This document shows positions 43,000 to 55,511 of a stretch of 64,000 nt of DNA, in pieces. The position numbers and the translations under genes are program-made. The stretch spans positions 20,061,591-20,125,590 of the forward strand of contig OX326957.1 in NCBI GenBank assembly GCA_946800325.1, written 5' to 3'. The number at the start of each line of letters is the position of its first letter. Position 1 is the first letter of the stretch. The notes under the pieces are model-generated. The model was given only the letters and a program-made list of their open reading frames with translations. It was not told the DNA's origin and made no database searches. The DNA is from Luzula sylvatica (Eukaryota; Streptophyta; Magnoliopsida; Poales; Juncaceae).

Positions 43000-45740
43000 T
43001 AAAAATCTCCAAAGGGGGGGTGGGGGTAAAAATCTCCGATAGGGGGTAGGAGGATAAAAATCTACAAAGGGGGGGTAGGGGTTAAAAATCTCCAAAGGGG
43101 GGGTGGGGTAGGGGGTAAAAATCTCGGAAGGGGGGGGGGTAAGGGGTAAAAATCTCCCAAGGGGGTGTAGGGGGTAAAAATCTCCAAAGGGGGGGTAGGG
43201 GGTAGAAATCTCCGAAGGGGGGGTAGGGGGTAAAAATCTCCAAAGGTTGCGGTGGGGGGGGGGGGGGGGGGGGGGGGGTAGGGGGTAAAAATCTCCAAAG
43301 GGGGGGTAAGGGGGTAGAAATATCCAAAGGGGGGGTAGGGAGTGAAAATCTCCGAAGGGGCGGTAGGGGGTAAAAATCTCCGAAGGGGCGGTAGGGGGTA
43401 AAAATCTCCAAAGGGGGGGTAGGGTGTAAAAATCTCCAAAGAGGGGGTAGGGGGTATAAATCTTCAAAGGGGGGGGTAGGGGGTAAAAATCTCTAAAAAG
43501 GGGGGGGGGGGGGTAGGTGGTAAAAATCTCCAAAGGGGGGTAGGGGGTAAAAATCTTAAAAGGGGGGGTAGGGGGTAAAAATCTCCAAAAGGGGGTGGGG
43601 GTAAAAATCTCCGAAAAGGGATAGGAGGGTAAAAATCTCCAAGGGGGGGTAGGGCTTAAAAATCTCCAAAGGGGGGGGGGTAGGGGTTAAAAATCTTGGA
43701 AGGGCGGGTAGGGGGTAAAAATCTCCGAAGGGGGGGGGGGGGGTAGGGGGTGAAAATCTCCAAAGGGGGGGTGGGGGTAGGGGGTTAAAATCTCCCAAGG
43801 GGGGGGGGGGGGGGGGGGAGGGGTTAAAAATCTCCAACGGGGGGGTAGGGGGTAAAAATCTCGGAAGGGGGGGGTAGAGGGTAAAAATATCGGATGGGGG
43901 GGGGGGGGGTAGGGAGTAAAAATCTCCGAAGGGGGGGGTAGGTAGGGGGTAAAAATCTCCGAAGGGGGGGTAGGGGGTAAAAATCTTCAAAGGGGGTGGG
44001 GCGGGGGTGGGGAGGGGGTAGGGGGTAAAAATCTACAAAGTGGGGCTAGGGGGTAAAAATATCCAAAGGGGGGTAGGGGTTAAAAATCTCCAAAGGGGGG
44101 TAGGGGGTAAAAATCTCTAAAGGGGGGGTAGGGGGTAAAAATCTCCAAAGGGGGGGTAGGGGGTAAAAATCTCCAAAGGGGGGGTAGGGGTAGAAATATC
44201 CAAAGGGGGGGGGGGTAGGTGGTAAAAATCTCCAAAGGGGGGTAGGGGGTAAAAATCTCCAAAGGGGGGGTGGGGGTAAAAATCTTCGAAAGGGGGGTAG
44301 GAGGGTAAAAATCTCCAAAGGGGGGGTAGGGGTAAAAATCTCTAAAGGGGGGGGGGAGGTAGGTGGTAAAAATCTCCAAAGGGGGGTAGGGGGTAAAAAT
44401 CTCCAAAGGGGGGATAGAGGGTAAAAATCTCCGAAGGTGGGGTAGGGGGTAAAATTCACCGAAGGGGGGTAGGGGTAAAAATCTCCTAAGGGGGGGGGGG
44501 GGGGGTAGGGGGTAAAAATCTCCAAATGGGGGGTAGGGGGTAAGAATCTCCAAAGGGGGGTATGGGGTAAAAATCTCCAAAGGGGGGTAGGGGTAAAAAT
44601 CTCCAAAGTGGGGGGTAGGTGGTAAAAATCTCCAAAGGGGGGGTGGGGGTAAAAATCTCCGATAGGGGGTAGGAGGGTAAAAATCTACAAAGGGGGGGTA
44701 GGGGTTAAAAATCTCCAAAGGGGGGGTGGGGTAGGGGGTAAAAATCTCGGAAGGGGGGGGGGTAAGGGGTAAAAATCTCCCAAGGGAGTGTTGGGGGTAA
44801 AAATCTCCAAAGGGGGGGTATGGGTAGAAATCTCCGAAGGGGGGGTAGGGGGTAAAAATCTCCAAAGGTTGCGGTGGGGGGGGGGGGGGGGGGGGGGGGT
44901 AGGGGGTAAAAATCTCCGAAGGGGGGTAAGGGGGTAGAAATATCCAAAGGGGGGGTAGGGAGTGAAAATCTCCGAAGGGGCGGTAGGGGGTAAAAATCTC
45001 CGAAGGGGCGGTAGGGGGTAAAAATCTCCAAAGGGGGGGTAGGGTGTAAAAATCTCCAAAGTGGGGGTAGGGGGTATAAATCTTCAAACGGGGGGGTAGG
45101 GGGTAAAAATCTATAAAAGGGGGGGGGGGGGGTAGGTGGTAAAAATCTCCAAAGGGGGGTAGGGGGTAAAAATCTCCAAAAGGGGGTGGGGGTAAAAATC
45201 TCCGAAAAGGGATAGGAGGGTAAAAATCTCCAAGGGGGGGTAGGGGTTAAAAATCTCCAAAGGGGGGGGGGGGGGGGGGGGTAGGGTTAAAAATCTTGGA
45301 AGGGGGGGGGGGGGGGGGGGTAGGGGGTAAAAATCTCCGAAGGGGGGGGGGGGGTAGGGGGTGAAAATCTCCAAAGGGGGGGTGGGGGTAGGGGGTTAAA
45401 ATCTCCCAAGGGGGGGGGGGGGGGGGGGTAGGGGTTAAAAATCTCCAACGGGGGGGGGTAGGGGGTAAAAATCTCGGAAGGGGGGGGGGGGTAGAGGGTA
45501 AAAATATCGGATGGGGGGGGGGGGTAGGGAGTAAAAATCTCCGAAGGGGGGGTGGGTAGGGGGTAAAAATCTCCGAAGGGGGGGTAGGGGGTAAAAATCT
45601 TCAAAGGGGGGGGGGGGGCGGGGGGGGGGGGGGGTAGCGGGTAAAAATCTGCAAAGTGGGGCTAGGGGGTAAAAATATCCAAAGGGGGGTAGGGGTTAAA
45701 AATCTCCAAAGGGGGGTAGGGGGTAAAAATCTCTAAAGGG
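43000..45740 (+). repeat. Sat1 tandem duplication of about 1.63 kb
   Basis: Rare marker sequences recur at a fixed offset of about 1620-1630 bp: CCAAAGGTTGCGGTGG at about 43240 and 44870, and CTCCGATAGGGGGTAGGAGG at about 43033 and 44655. This is a recent unequal-crossing-over duplication. Confidence 0.75.
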
Positions 45741-46329
45741 GGGGTAGGGGGTAAAAATCTCCAAAGGGGGGGTAGGGGTTAAAAATCTCCAAAGGGGGGG
45801 TAGGGGGTAGAAATATCCAAAGGGGGGGGGGGGGGGGTAGGTGGTAAAAATCTCCAAAGGGGGGTAGGGGGTAAAAATCTCCAAAGGGGGGGTGGGGGTA
45901 AAAATCTTCGAAAGGGGGGTAGGAGGGTAAAAATCTCCAAAGGGGGGGTAGGGGTAAAAATCTCTAAAGGGGGGGGGGGGGGGTAGGTGGTTAAAATCTC
46001 CAAAGGGGGGTAGGGGGTAAAAATCTCCAAAGGGGGGATAGAGGGTAAAAATCTCCGAAGGGGGGGTAGGGGGTAAAATTCACCGAAGGGGGGTAGGGGT
46101 AAAAATCTCCTAAAGGGGGGGGGGGGGTAGGGGGTAAAAATCTCCAAAGGGGGGGTAGGGGGTAAGAATCTCCAAAGGGGGGTATGGGGTAAAAATCTCC
46201 AAAGGGGGGTAGGGTTTAAAAATCTCCAAAGGGGGGATAGGGGGTAAAAATCTCCTAAGGGGGGGTGGGGGGTAAAAATCTCCGAAAGGGGGGTAGGAGG
46301 GTAAAAATCTCCAAAGAGGGGGTATGGTT

Positions 46330-46703
46330 AAAAATCTCTAAAGGGGGGGGGGGGGGGTAAGTGGTAAAAATCTCCATAGGGGGTAGGGGGTAAAAAAATC
46401 CGAAGGGGGGGGGGGGGGTAAGGGGGTAAAAATATCCAAATGCGTGTAGGGGGTAAAAATCTCCAATGGAGGATAGGGGGTAAAAATCTTCGAAGGGGGG
46501 TAGGGGGTAAAAATCCCCAAAGGGGGGGGGGGGGGGGGGGGGGGGGGGGTTGGGGGTAAAAATCTCCAAAGGGGGGGTAGGAGGTAAAAATCTCTAAAAG
46601 GGGGGGGGGGGGGGGGGGGGTAGGGGGTAAGAATCTCCAAAAGGGGGTAGGGGGTAAAAATCTCCAAAGGTGGGGTAGGGGGTAAAAATCTATAAAGGGG
46701 GAA

Positions 46704-46741
<38 letters not shown>

Positions 46742-47960
46742 AGGTGGAAAAATCTCCAAAGGGGGGTAGGGGGTAAAAATCTCCAAAGGGGGGGGGGGGG
46801 GGTTAAAAATCTCCGATAGGGGGTATGAGGGTAAAAATCTCCAAAGGGGGGGTAGGGGTTAAAAATCTCCAAAGGGGGGGGGGGGGGGGGGGGGTAGGGG
46901 GTAAAAATCTCCCAAGGGGGGGGGGGGGGGGGGGGGGGGGGGTAGGAGGTAAAAATCTCCAAAGGGGTGGTAGGGGGTAAAAATCTGCAAAGGGGGGGTA
47001 GGGGGTAGAAATATCCATAGGGGGGGTAGGGGGTAAAAATCTCGGAAGGGGGGGTAGGGAGTAAAAATCTCCGAAGGGGGCGTAGGGGGTAAAAATCTCC
47101 GATGGTGGGGGGGGGGGGGGGGGGGGGGTAGGGGGTAAAAATCTCCAAAGGGGGGGTAGGGGGTAAAAATCTCCAAAGGGGGGGGGGGGGTAAGTGGTAA
47201 AAATCTCCATAGGGGGGTAGGGGGTAAAAATCCCCAAAGGGGGGGTAGGGGGTAAAAAACTCCGAAGGGGGGGGTAAGGGGGTAAAAATATCCAAATGGG
47301 TGTAGGGGGTAAAAATCTCCAATGGAGGATAGGGGGTAAAAATCTTCGAAGGGGGGTAAGGGGTAAAAATCCTCAAAGGGGGGGGGGGGGGGGGTAGGGG
47401 GTAAAAATCTCCAAAGGGGGGGGTAGGAGGTAAAAATCTCTAAAAGGGGGGGGGGGGGGGTAGGGGTAAGAATCTCCAAAAGGGGGTACGGGGTAAAAAT
47501 CTCCAAAGGTGGGGTAGGGGGTAAAAATCTCTAAAGAGGGAACGGGGGGGGGGGGGGGGGGGGTAGGTGGAAAAATCTCCAAAGGGGGGTAGGGGGTAAA
47601 AATCTCCAAAGGGGGGGGGGGTTAAAAATCTCCGATAGGGGGTATGAGGGTAAAAATCTCCAAAGGGGGGGTAGGGGTTAAAAATCTCCAAAGGGGGGGG
47701 GGGGGGGGGGGGGGGGGGGTAGGGGGTAAAAATCTCCCAAGGGGGGGGGGGGGGGGGGGGTAGGAGGTAAAAATCTCTAAAGGGGTGGTAGGGGGTAAAA
47801 ATCTCCAAAGGGGGGGTAGGGGGTAGAAATATCCATAGGGGGGGTAGGGGGTAAAAATCTCGGAAGGGGGGGTAGGGAGTAAAAATCTCCGAAGGGGGCG
47901 TAGGGGGTAAAAATCTCCGATGGTGGGGGGGGGGGGGGGGGGGTGGGGTAGGGGGTAAAA
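46330..47960 (+). repeat. Sat1 tandem duplication of about 0.84 kb
   Basis: Markers CTCCAATGGAGGATAGGGGG (about 46460 and 47315) and GATAGGGGGTATGAGGG (about 46813 and 47633) recur at offsets of about 820-855 bp. Confidence 0.7.
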
Positions 47961-48784
47961 ATCTCCAAAGGGGGGGTAGGGGGTAGAAATATCCAAAGGG
48001 GGGGTAGGGGGTAAAAATCTCGGAAGGGGGGGGGGGGTAGGGAGTAAAAATCTCCGAAGGGGGCGTATGGGGTAAAAATCTCCAAAGGTGGGGTAGGGCG
48101 TAAAAATCTCCAAAGGGGGGGTTGGGGGTAAAAATCTCCAATGGGGGGTAGGGGGTAAAAATCTCCAAAGGGGGGGTAGGGGGTAAAAATTTCCAAAATG
48201 GGGTGGGGGTAAAAATCTCCGAAAGGGGATATGAGGGTAAAAATCTCCAAATGGGGGGTAGGGGGTAAAAAACTCCGAAGGGGGGGGGGGGGGGGGGTAG
48301 GGGGATAGAAATCTCCAAAGGGGGGTAGGGGTAAAAATCTCCAAAGAGGGGATATGGGGTAAAAATCTCCGATGGGGGGGTAGGGGGTAAAAATCTCCCA
48401 AGGAGGGGTAGGAGGTAAAAATCTCCAAAGGGGGGGTAGGGGGTAAAAATCTCCAAAGGGGGGGTAGGGGGTAAGAATCTCCCAAGGGGGAGGGGGGGGG
48501 GGGGGGTAGGGGGTAAAAATCTCCAAAGGGGGGGTTGGGGGTAAGAATCTCCAAAGGGGGGGTAGGGGGTAAAAATATCCAAAGGGGGGGTAGGGAGTAA
48601 AAATCTCGGAAGGGGGGGTAGGGGGTAAAAATCTCCGAAGGGGGGGTAGGGGGTAAAAATCTCCAAAGGGGGGGTAGGGGGTAAAAATCTTCATAAGGGG
48701 GGTAGGGGGTAAAAATCTCTAAAGGGGGGTGGGGGTGGGTAGGTCGTAAAAATCTCCAAAGGGGGGTAGGGGGTAAAAGTCTCC

Positions 48785-49165
48785 CTTGCAAATTTTTAAC
48801 ACCCCCCTGGCAGATATTTAACCGCCCCCTTGCAGATTTTTAACCCCACCCCCCTTGTAGATTTTTACCCCCCCCTGCAGATTTCTAACCCCCCCTTGTA
48901 GATTTTAACCCCCCCCCCTTGCAGATTTTTAACCCCCCCTCCCTTTTTAGATTTTTAACCCCTCCCCTTTGCAGATTTTTAACCCCCCCCTCTTGCATAT
49001 TTTAACCCCCCCCCCCCTTGCAGATTTTAACACCCCCCCCCCCCCGATTGCAGATTATTAACCCCCCCCCCCCTTGAAGATTTTTAACCCTCCCCCCTTA
49101 TATATTTTTAAAACCCCCCCCTTGCAGATTTTTAACCCCCAACCCTTGCCGATTTTAACACCCCC
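48785..49165 (-). repeat. Sat2 segment in inverted orientation 1
   Basis: C-rich on plus (CTTGCAGATTTTTAACCCCC units), about 0.38 kb. It begins where Sat1 ends (TAAAAGTCTCCC/TTGCAAATTT) and ends at a C5GCAAG6 turning point, after which Sat2 runs in plus sense. Confidence 0.9.
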
Positions 49166-52100
49166 GCAAGGGGGGAGGGTTAAAAATCTGCAAGGAGGGG
49201 GGTTAAAAATTTGAGAGGGGGGTGTTAAAAATCTGCAAAGGGGGGGGGGGGTTAAAATATGCAAGAGGGGGGGTTAAAAATCTGCAAAGGGGGGAGGGGT
49301 TAAAAATCTGCAAAGGGGCGGGGGGTTAAAAATCTGCAAGGGGGGGGGGGGTTAAAATCTGCAAGGAGAGGGGTTAAAAATTTGAGAGGGGGGGGGGGGT
49401 GTTAAAAATCTGCAAGGGGGGGGGGGTTAAAATATGCAAGAGGGGGTTACAAATCTGCAAAGGGGGGAGGGGTTAAAAATCTGCAAAGGGGGGGGGGGGG
49501 GGGGGTTAAAAATCTGCAATGGGGGGGGGGGGGTTAAAATCTGCAAGGGGGGGGGGGGGGGGGTGGGGGTTAAAATCTGCAAGGGGGGTTTTTAAAAATC
49601 TGCAAGGGGGGGGATTAAAAATCTACAGGGGGGGTTAAAATATGCAAGGGAGGGGGGGTTAGAAATATGCAAGGGGGGTTAAAAAGCTGCAAGGGGTGGT
49701 TAAAATCTGCAATGAGGGGGGGGGGGGGGGTTGAAAATCATCAAGGGGGGTGGGGTTAACAATCTGCAAGGGTGAGGTTAAAAATCTGCAGGGGGGGTGG
49801 GGTTAACAATCTGCAAGGGTGAGGTTAAAAATCTGCAGGGGGGGTGTTAAAAATATGCAAGGGAGGGTTAAAAATTTGCGAGGGGGGGGGTTAGAAATCT
49901 GCAAGGGGGGTAAAAAATCTGCAAGGGGGGGGGGGGGGTTAAAATCTGCAAAGGGGGGGTGGTTAGAAATCTGCATGGGGGGTTAAAATCTGCAAAGGGG
50001 GGGTGGTTAGAAATCTGCATGGGGGGTTAAAATCTGCAAGGGCGGGGGGGTTCGAAATCTGCAAGGGGGGGATTAAAAATCAGCAAGGGGGGGGGGGGGT
50101 TAAAATCTGCAATGGTGGTTGTTAAAAATCTGCGAGGGGGGGGGGGGGTGGCTACAAATTTGCGAGGAGGTGTTAAAAATCTGCAGGGGCGGGGGTTAAA
50201 ATCTGCATGGGAGGGGTGTTAAAAAGCTGCAAGGGGTGGTTCAAATCTGCAAGGGGGGGTGTCAAAAATCATCAAGGGGGGTGGGGTTAAAAATCTGCAA
50301 GGGGGAGGTTAAAAATCTGAAGGGGGGGGGGTGTTAAAAATCTGAAGGGGGGGGGGGGGTGTTAAAAATGTGCAAGGGAGGGTTAAAAATTTGCGAGGGG
50401 GGGTTAAAAATCTGCGAGGGGGGGTCAAAAATCTGCAAGGGGGGGGGGGGTTAAAATCTTCGGGGGGGGGGGGGGGGGGGGGGGGTGGTTAGAAATTTGC
50501 AGGGGTGGTTAAAATCTGCAAGGGGGGGGGGGTTAGAAATCTGCAAGGGGGGGATTAAAAATCTGCAGGGGGGGGTTAAAATCCACAAGGGTGGTTGTTA
50601 AAAATCTGCAGGGGGGGGGGTTAAAAATTTGCGAGGAGGTGTTAAAAATCTGCAGGGGGGGTTAAATCTGCAAGATGGGGGGGTTAAAAATCTGCAAAGG
50701 GTGGGGGATTAAAAATCTGCAAGGGGGGGGGGGGGGGTTAAAACTTTGCTAGGGGGGTGGGGGGGGGGGTTAAAAATCATCAAGGGAGGGGGTTAAAAAT
50801 CTGCAGGGGGGGTTAAAATCTGCAAGGGGGGTTGATAAAATCTGCAAGGGGGCGTTAAAAATTTGCGAGGGGGTGTTAAAAATATGCAAGGGGGGGGGGG
50901 GTAAAATCTGCAAGAGAGTGGCTTAAAAATCTTCAAAGGAGGGGGGTTAAAAATCTGCAAATGGTGGGGGGGGGGGGTTTAAAATTTGCAAGATGGGGGG
51001 AGGGGTGGTTAATAATCTGCAAAGGGGGGGGGTTAAAAATCTTCAAAGGGGGGGGATTAAAAATCTGCAGGGTGGGGGGGTTAAAATATGCAGGGGGGGT
51101 TGTTAAAAATCTGCAAGGGGGAGTTAAAAATCTGCAAGGGTGGGTTAAAATCCACAAGGGTGGGGGTTGTAAATCTGCAAGGTGGGGGGTTAAAATATGC
51201 AAGGGGGGTGGGGGTTAGAAATCTGCAAGGGGGGTGTTAAAAATCTGCAAGGGGGGGTTAAAAATCTGCAAGGGGGGGGGGGTTAATAATCTGCAGTGGG
51301 GGAGGTTAGAATTAAGCAAGGGGGGTTAAAACTGCAAGGGGGGGTAAATAAGCAAGGGGGGGGGGGTTAAAAATCTCCAAGGGGGGGTTAAAGTCTGCGA
51401 GGGGGGTTAATAATCTGCAAGGGGGGGGGGTTAAAAATCTGCAAGGGGGGAGGGTTAAAAATCAGCAAGGAGGGGGGGTGAAAAATTTGTGAGGGGGGTG
51501 TTAAAAATCTGCAAGGGGGGGTTAAAATATGCAAGGGGGGTTGAAAATCTGCAAAGGGGGAGGGTTAAAAATCTGCAAAGGGGGAGGGTTAAAAATCTGC
51601 AGGGGGGGGGGGGGGTTAAAACTCTGCAAGGGGGGTTGTTAAAAATCTGCAAGGAGGGGGGTTAAAAATATGCTAGGGGGTGGTTAAAATCTGCCGGGGT
51701 GGGGGTTAAAAATCTGCAAGGGGGGGGGGGGGGGGGTTAAAATCTGCAAGGGGGGGGGTTAGAAATCTGCAAGGAGGGGTGTTAAAAATCTGCAAGAGGG
51801 GGGTTTAAAAATATGCATGGGGGGTTAAAAATCTGCAGGGGGGGTGGTTAGAAATAAGCAAGGGGTGGGGGGTTAGAAATAAGCAAGGGGGGGGGGGGGG
51901 GTTAAAAATCTGCAAGGGGGGGAGGTTAAAAATCTGCAGGGGGGTTTTAAAAATATGCCGGGGGGGGGGGGTAAAAATTTGCGAGGGGGGGGGTTAGAAA
52001 TCTGCAAGGAGGGATTAAAAATCTGAAAGGGGGGAGGGGGTTAAAATCTGCAAGGGTGGGGGGGGGTTAACAAATCTGCAAGGGGGTGTTTAAATATACT

Positions 52101-54421
52101 AGGGAGGGGGGGGGGGGTAGAAATCTGCAAGGGGGGGTTTAAAAATCTGTAAGGGGGGGGTTAAAATCTACAAGGGGGGTTGTTAAAAATCTACAAGGGG
52201 AGGGGGGTTAAAAATTTGCGAGGGGGTGTTAAAAATCTACAAGGGGGGGGAGGTTAAAATCTGCAAGAGTGGGTTAAAAATCTGCAAGGGGGTGGGGGTT
52301 AAAAATATTTGAAGGGTGGGGGGTTAAAAATTTGCAAGGAGGGGGGGGGGGGTTAAAAATCTTGAAGGGAGGGGGTTAAAAATCTGGAAGGGGGGGGGTT
52401 AAAATCTGCAAGGGGGGTTGTTAAAAATCTGCAAGGGGGGGGGGGTTAAAAATCTGCAAGGGGGGTTAAAATCTGCAAGGGGGGGGCTTATAAATCTGCA
52501 GGGGGGGGTTAAAATTTGCAAGGGGGGGATTAGAAATCTGCAAGGGGGCGGGTCAAAAATCTGAAAGGGGGGGGGGTGCAATCTGCAAGGGGGGTTGTTA
52601 AAAATCTGCAAGGGAGGAGGGTTAAAAATCTGCAGGGGGGTTAAAATCTGCAAGGGAGGGGGGTTAGAAATCTGCAAGGGGGGTTAAAAAGCTGCAAGGG
52701 GTGTTTAAAATCTGCAAGGGGGGGGGGGGGGGGGGGGTTAAAAATCATCAAGGGGGGTGGGGTTAAAAATCTGCAAGGGGGAGGTTAAAAATCTGCAGGG
52801 GCGGTGGGTGTCAAAAATCTGCAAGGGGGGTTAAAAATTTGCGAGGGGGTGTTAGAAATCTGTAGGGGGGGTTGTTAAAAATCTGCAAGGGGGGGGGGGT
52901 TAAAATCTGCAAAGGTGGGGGGGGGGGGGGTTAGAAATCTGCATGGGGGGGGTTAAAATCTGCAAGGGGGGGGTTAGAAATCTGCATGGGGGGGGGGGTT
53001 AAAAATCTGCAGGGGGGGGTTAAAATCTGCAAGGGGGGGGGTTAAAAATCTTCAAGGGGGGAGGGTTAAAAATATTCAAGGAGGGGGGGTTAAAAATTTG
53101 AGAGGGGGGGGGGGGTTAAAAATCTGCAAGGGGGGGTTAAAATATGCAAGAGGGGGGTTACAAATCTGCTAAGTGGGGTGGTTAAAAAAATGCAAGGGGG
53201 GGTTAAAAATCTGCAAGGGGGGGTTAAAAATCAGCAAGGGGGTTGTTAAAAATCTGCAAGGGGGGGGTGAAAAATCTGCAAGGGAGGGAGGGTTAAAATC
53301 TGCAAGGGGGGGGGGGGGGTTTAAAATTTCCAAGGGGGGTTGCTAAAAATCTGCAAGGGGGGGGGTTTAAAATCTCCAAGGGGGGTTGTTAAAAATCTGC
53401 AGAGGGGGGGGGGGTTAAAAATCTGCAAAGGGGGGTTAAAATCTACAAGGGGGGTTATAAATCTACAGGGGGGTTAAAATTTGCAAGGGGGGTGCGTTAG
53501 AAATCTGCAAGGGGGGGGGGGGTTAAAAATCTGCAAGGGGTGGGTTAAAATTTGCAAGGGGGGGGGTTAAAAATTTGCGAGGGGTGTTAGAAATCTGCAA
53601 GGGGGGGGGTCAAAAATCTACAAGGGTTAGGTAGTTAAAATCTGCAATGGGGGAGGGGTTAAAATCTGCAAGGGGGGGTTAGAAATCTGCAAAGTGGGGT
53701 TAAAACTCTGCAAGGGGGGGGGGGTTAAAAATCATCAAGGGGGGTGGGGTTACAAATCTGCAAGGCGGGAGGTTAAAAATCTGCATGGGGTTGGGTGTTT
53801 AAAATATCCAAGGGGGGGGGGGGGTTAAAAATTTGCGAGGGGTGTTAGAAATCTACAAGGGGGGGGGGGGTCAAAAATCTACAAGGGGGAGGGGGTTAAA
53901 ATCTGCAAGGGGGGGTGGGGTTAAAAATCTGCAATGGGGGTTTAAAATCTGACGGGGGCGGGTTAGAAATCTGCAAGGGGGGGGGGGGGTAAAAATATGC
54001 AAGGGGGGGGGGGGTTAAAATCTGCAGGGGGGGGGTTAAAATCTGCAAGGCGGTTGTTAAAAATCTGCAAGTGGGATGGGGGTTAAAAATCTGCAAGGGG
54101 GAGGGGTTAAAATCTGCAAGGGGGGGGGGGGGGGTTAAAAATCTGCAAGGGGGAGGGGTTAAAATCTGCAAGGGGGGGTTAAAAATTTATAAGGTGGGCG
54201 GTTAAAAATTTGCAAGGGGGGGAGGATTAAAAATCTGAAAAGGGGGTGGTTAAAAATCTGCATTGGGGGGGGGGGGCTTAAAAATCTGCAAGGGGGGAGG
54301 GTCAAAAATCTGAGGGGGGGGTTAAAAATCTTGAAGAGAGGGGGTTAAAAATCTGCAAGGGGGGTGGGGTGAAAATCAGCAAGGGGGTTTGTTAAAAATC
54401 TGCAGGGGGTTTGTTAAAATC
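49166..54421 (+). repeat. Sat2 minisatellite array, first block
   Basis: The tandem monomer is about 21 bp: TTAAAAATCTGCAA plus a G-run of about 6-9 (longer in places). It shares TAAAAATCT and the CAA-G-run with Sat1 but lacks the extra TAGGGGG. Common variants are AATTTGCGAG, AATATGCAAG, AATCATCAAG, GTTGTTAAAAATC and TTAGAAATC. No gene. Confidence 0.93.
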
Positions 54422-55511
54422 AGATTTTAACCCCCCCCCCCCCCCCCCCTTGCAGATTTTTGACCCCCCCCTGCAGATTTCGAACCCCCCCCCCCTTGCA
54501 GATTTTAACCCCCGCCCTTGCATATTTCTAACCCCCCCCCCTTGCAGATTTTAACCCCCCCCCCCCTTGCAGATATTAAACCCCCCCCCCTTGCAGATTT
54601 TTAACAAACCCCCTTGCTGATTTTAACCCCCCCCCCCCCTTGCAGATTTGTAACCCCCTCCCTTCAAGATTTGTAACCCCCCCCCTTACAGATTTTTAAC
54701 CCTCCCCCCTTGCAGATTTTTAACCCCCCCCCCCCCCACCCAATGCAGATTCTTAACCACCTCCCCCCCCCCCTTTGCAGATTTTTAACCCTCCCCCCTT
54801 GCATATTTTTAACCCCCACCTTGCAGATTTTTAACCTCCCCCCCTTGCAGATTTTAAACCCACCCCCTTGCATATTTTTAACACCCCCCCCCTGCAAATT
54901 TTTAACAACCCCCTTGCGGATTTTAACCCCCCCCCCCTTTCTGATTTTTAACACCCCCTTGCAGATTTCTAACCCCCCCCCCCCTTGCAGATTTTAACCC
55001 CCCTCCCTTGCAGATTTCTAACCCGCCCCCTTGCAGATTTTTAACCCCCCCTGCAGATTTTAATCCCCTCCCCCATCTAGATTTTTGACCCCCCCCCTTG
55101 CTGATTTTAACCTCCCCCTTGCAGATTTTTAACCCCCTCCCTTAAAGATTTTTAACCCCCCCCCCCCTCAGATTTTTAACCCTCCCCCCTTGCAGATTTT
55201 TAAACCCCCCCCCCCCCCCCGCCAATGCAAATTTTTGACCACCCCCTTGCAGATTTTTAATCCTCCCCCCCTTGCAAATTTTTAACCCCCCACCTTGCAG
55301 ATTTTTAACCCCCCCCCCCTTGTAGATTTTAACCCCCCCCCTTGCAGATTTTTAACCCCGCCACTTTTCGATTTTTAACAACCCCCTTGCGGATTTTAAC
55401 CCCCCCCCTTGCAGATTTTTAACCCCCCCTTGCAGATTTCTAACCCCCCCCACCTTGCATATTTTTACCCCCCCCCCTTGCAGATTTCTAACCCCCCTTG
55501 CATATTTTTAC
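54422..55511 (-). repeat. Sat2 segment in inverted orientation 2
   Basis: About 1.09 kb of C-rich Sat2. The left turning point is a perfect 19-base palindrome GTTAAAATCAGATTTTAAC (54413-54431). The right end passes directly into plus-sense Sat1 at CACTCCAAAG. Confidence 0.92.

Larger units (their letters stand above)
19488..48784 (+). repeat. Sat1 minisatellite array, main block (about 29 kb)
   Basis: The tandem monomer is about 28 bp: TAGGGGGTAAAAAT, then CTCCAAA, then a G-run usually of 7. Variants replace CTCCAAA by CTCCGAA, CTCTGAA, CTCTAAA, ATCCAAA, TTCCAAA or AACTCCGAA. The G-run after AAA varies from about 6 to 46, while the G5 after TA is nearly constant. The orientation is uniform, with the G-rich strand on plus. 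The monomer contains no stop codon in any minus-strand frame, so long proline-rich frames (EIFTPYPPF, GDFYPLPPL, WRFLPPTPP) appear throughout; they shift frame freely and are not genes. Higher-order repeats, telomere-like tracts and long G-homopolymers are listed separately. Confidence 0.95.
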
